Shown here: one piece after another, positions 13,082 through 14,453 of the stretch
Layout of the letters: the number at the start of each line of letters is the position of its first letter
Numbering within the stretch: the stretch's first letter is position 1
The notes under the pieces: generated by a model
The model's input: the letters and a program-made list of their open reading frames with translations, nothing else
What the model was told of the DNA's origin: nothing
Databases searched by the model: none
Translations under genes and position numbers: made by a program
Assembly (NCBI GenBank): GCA_009774615.1
Contig: VSOC01000094.1
Span: forward strand, 1-14,453
Length of the DNA: 14,453 bases
Source: Lachnospiraceae bacterium
Lineage (GTDB): Bacteria > Bacillota > Clostridia > Lachnospirales > Lachnospiraceae
Reading direction: 5' to 3'

Positions 13082-14434
13082 TTATCCCACTGTAATCTTC
13101 TCCACCGGCTGCATCACTGGCGGCTTTTTCTTTGACTGCGTAAAGGCCAGCGCAGAAGAAAGGCTTCCCACCCTCCCGCAGAACATCAGAATAATCAGCG
13201 GCACACGCGAGGCAAGCAGAAGCTCCCTTGTCGTCCCTGTGGACATCCCCGCTGTCCCAATCGCGGAAAAAGTTTCAAACAATACATCCGACATCGCAAG
13301 CTCCGGCTGGGCAAGCACCATCCACATCGCTGCCGCCATGGCAAGCGCCAGATTAATAATTAAAATCAGACCTGCCTGCCGCACCGCCTCGTCGTCCAGC
13401 CTCCGGTTATAAATCTCCACCCCGACCGTCTGGCGGATACTTGCCCTGGCGCTTAAGAGCAGCACGGCAAGGGTCGTTGTCTTAATTCCGCCTGCCGTCG
13501 ATCCGGGACTTCCGCCGATAAACATTAAAATAATCGTCAGCAGCTTGCTCCCGTCGGTCAGCGCCGCCGTATCCGTAGTATTAAAGCCTGCCGTCCTCGC
13601 CGTCGCCGACTGAAAAAGAGAGGTCCAAAACATTTCCCCCGGGCGCATTCCCACCATTAAATTATTCCTCTCCAGGGCAAAAAAGAACAGGCTTCCTCCA
13701 GCCAGAAGGATTGCCGTCGTCACCAGGACAATCTTGGTGTGCAGAAGATATTTGCGAAAATGCAGCCCTTTCTTCGATAAATCGTCCCATACGATAAAAC
13801 CAATTCCCCCGATCACAATCAGACTGATAATCGTAAAATTTACCAGCCAGTCCCCTGCGTAATAGGTCAGCGAACTGTAAGGTTCCCGGATTCCCATTAA
13901 GTCAAAACCGCCGTTGCAGAAAGCAGAAATCGAATGAAAAATCCCATAGTACACCCCGCGGAAAAAGCCAAACTCCGGCACAAAGCGGATGGACAGAAGT
14001 ACTGCCCCTGCGCCTTCAAATAAGATCGTCCCCTGGACGATTTTTTTCGCCAGCCGGACAATGCCGCCAATCTGCAGCGTATTCATGCTTTCCTGCATCA
14101 GCCCCCGCGCCTTTAAACTCACCCTGCGCCGCAGAATAATGGAAACAAAGACGCCGATGGTAATAAAGCCCAGACCGCCAATCTGAATCATAGCCAGAAT
14201 CACCATCTGACCAAACAGCGTCCACTGGCTCCATGTATCTGCCGCAACCAGCCCCGTCACGCAGGTAGCACTGGTCGCTGTCAGCAGACAGTTAATAAAT
14301 CCCAGGTTCTTCCCACCCCTGTTGGCGATGGGGAGCATTAGTAAAAGCGCTCCAATCAATATAATGGCAAAAAAACCATATGCAATAAACTGTGTCTGCG
14401 ATAAATGACGTTTCTTGCGTACTTCCTTATCCAT
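13082..14434 (-). CDS. ktrB: Potassium transporter membrane subunit KtrB/TrkH
   Basis: This 450-residue polytopic protein of the SKT family forms the ion path for Na+- or H+-linked K+ uptake and is gated by the KtrA ring. Four pore-loop repeats each carry the filter glycine: TCVTGL (G61), FCNGGFD (G175/G176), RTAGFN (G283) and GTAGMS (G396, with G393). GSPGSTAGGIKT (308-319) is the flexible intramembrane loop that gates the pore. The length fits KtrB. GC content is high, for example 38 of 60 bases in 13381-13440. AGGCAGGG precedes the ATG. Its promoter must lie outside the window. Confidence 0.94.
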   Translation of the reverse strand: MDKEVRKKRHLSQTQFIAYGFFAIILIGALLLMLPIANRGGKNLGFINCLLTATSATCVTGLVAADTWSQWTLFGQMVILAMIQIGGLGFITIGVFVSIILRRRVSLKARGLMQESMNTLQIGGIVRLAKKIVQGTILFEGAGAVLLSIRFVPEFGFFRGVYYGIFHSISAFCNGGFDLMGIREPYSSLTYYAGDWLVNFTIISLIVIGGIGFIVWDDLSKKGLHFRKYLLHTKIVLVTTAILLAGGSLFFFALERNNLMVGMRPGEMFWTSLFQSATARTAGFNTTDTAALTDGSKLLTIILMFIGGSPGSTAGGIKTTTLAVLLLSARASIRQTVGVEIYNRRLDDEAVRQAGLILIINLALAMAAAMWMVLAQPELAMSDVLFETFSAIGTAGMSTGTTRELLLASRVPLIILMFCGRVGSLSSALAFTQSKKKPPVMQPVEKITVG

Positions 14435-14453
14435 TTTCCCTGCCTTTCCTAGT

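Overview
The window looks like chromosomal DNA from a Gram-positive anaerobe of the Clostridia, most likely Lachnospiraceae. This is an inference. It rests on strong GGAGG-type ribosome binding sites, consensus sigma-A promoters, the two PBP5-type carboxypeptidases with no Gram-negative envelope genes, a Ktr-type potassium system, and small proteins that resemble clostridial ones. I see no rRNA, tRNA, CRISPR array or insertion sequence.

Left part (1-4730), cell envelope: two D-Ala-D-Ala carboxypeptidase genes diverge from a shared 192-base control region. A membrane-anchored polysaccharide deacetylase-like protein follows, on the opposite strand to the second carboxypeptidase. All three would act on the wall outside the membrane.

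Middle part (5025-7606), metal GTPases: a minus-strand operon encodes a COG0523/CobW GTPase with a very His-rich metal-binding insert, then a second CobW-like GTPase fused to a domain resembling the C-terminus of YcgQ/DUF1980 proteins, then a small GRAM-like protein. It ends at a good intrinsic terminator. The set suggests zinc or other transition-metal handling.

Accessory stretch (7727-10474): first comes a compact element of about 380 bases. It encodes a 54-residue hydrophobic peptide with a strong promoter, leader hairpin, strong ribosome site and a bidirectional terminator, and an antisense promoter faces it. The layout is that of a type I toxin-antitoxin locus. After it come a 72-residue orphan protein, a secreted YHYH/peptidoglycan-binding protein, and a TetR-type regulator divergent from a 4-TM protein and a 62-residue protein, with their -10 boxes overlapping on opposite strands.

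Right part (10456-14434): a minus-strand series ktrB, ktrA, an AAA/ABC-type ATPase and a small protein with a PD-(D/E)xK-like motif. The last two overlap by 4 bases and start 19 bases after ktrA. They look AT-rich beside the GC-rich ktr genes, so an ATPase-nuclease conflict module may have been placed downstream of a potassium-uptake operon.

The best candidates for undescribed biology are the type I toxin-antitoxin-like element at 7727-8108, the ATPase/nuclease-like pair at 10456-12302, and the CobW-DUF1980 fusion at 5366-6325.
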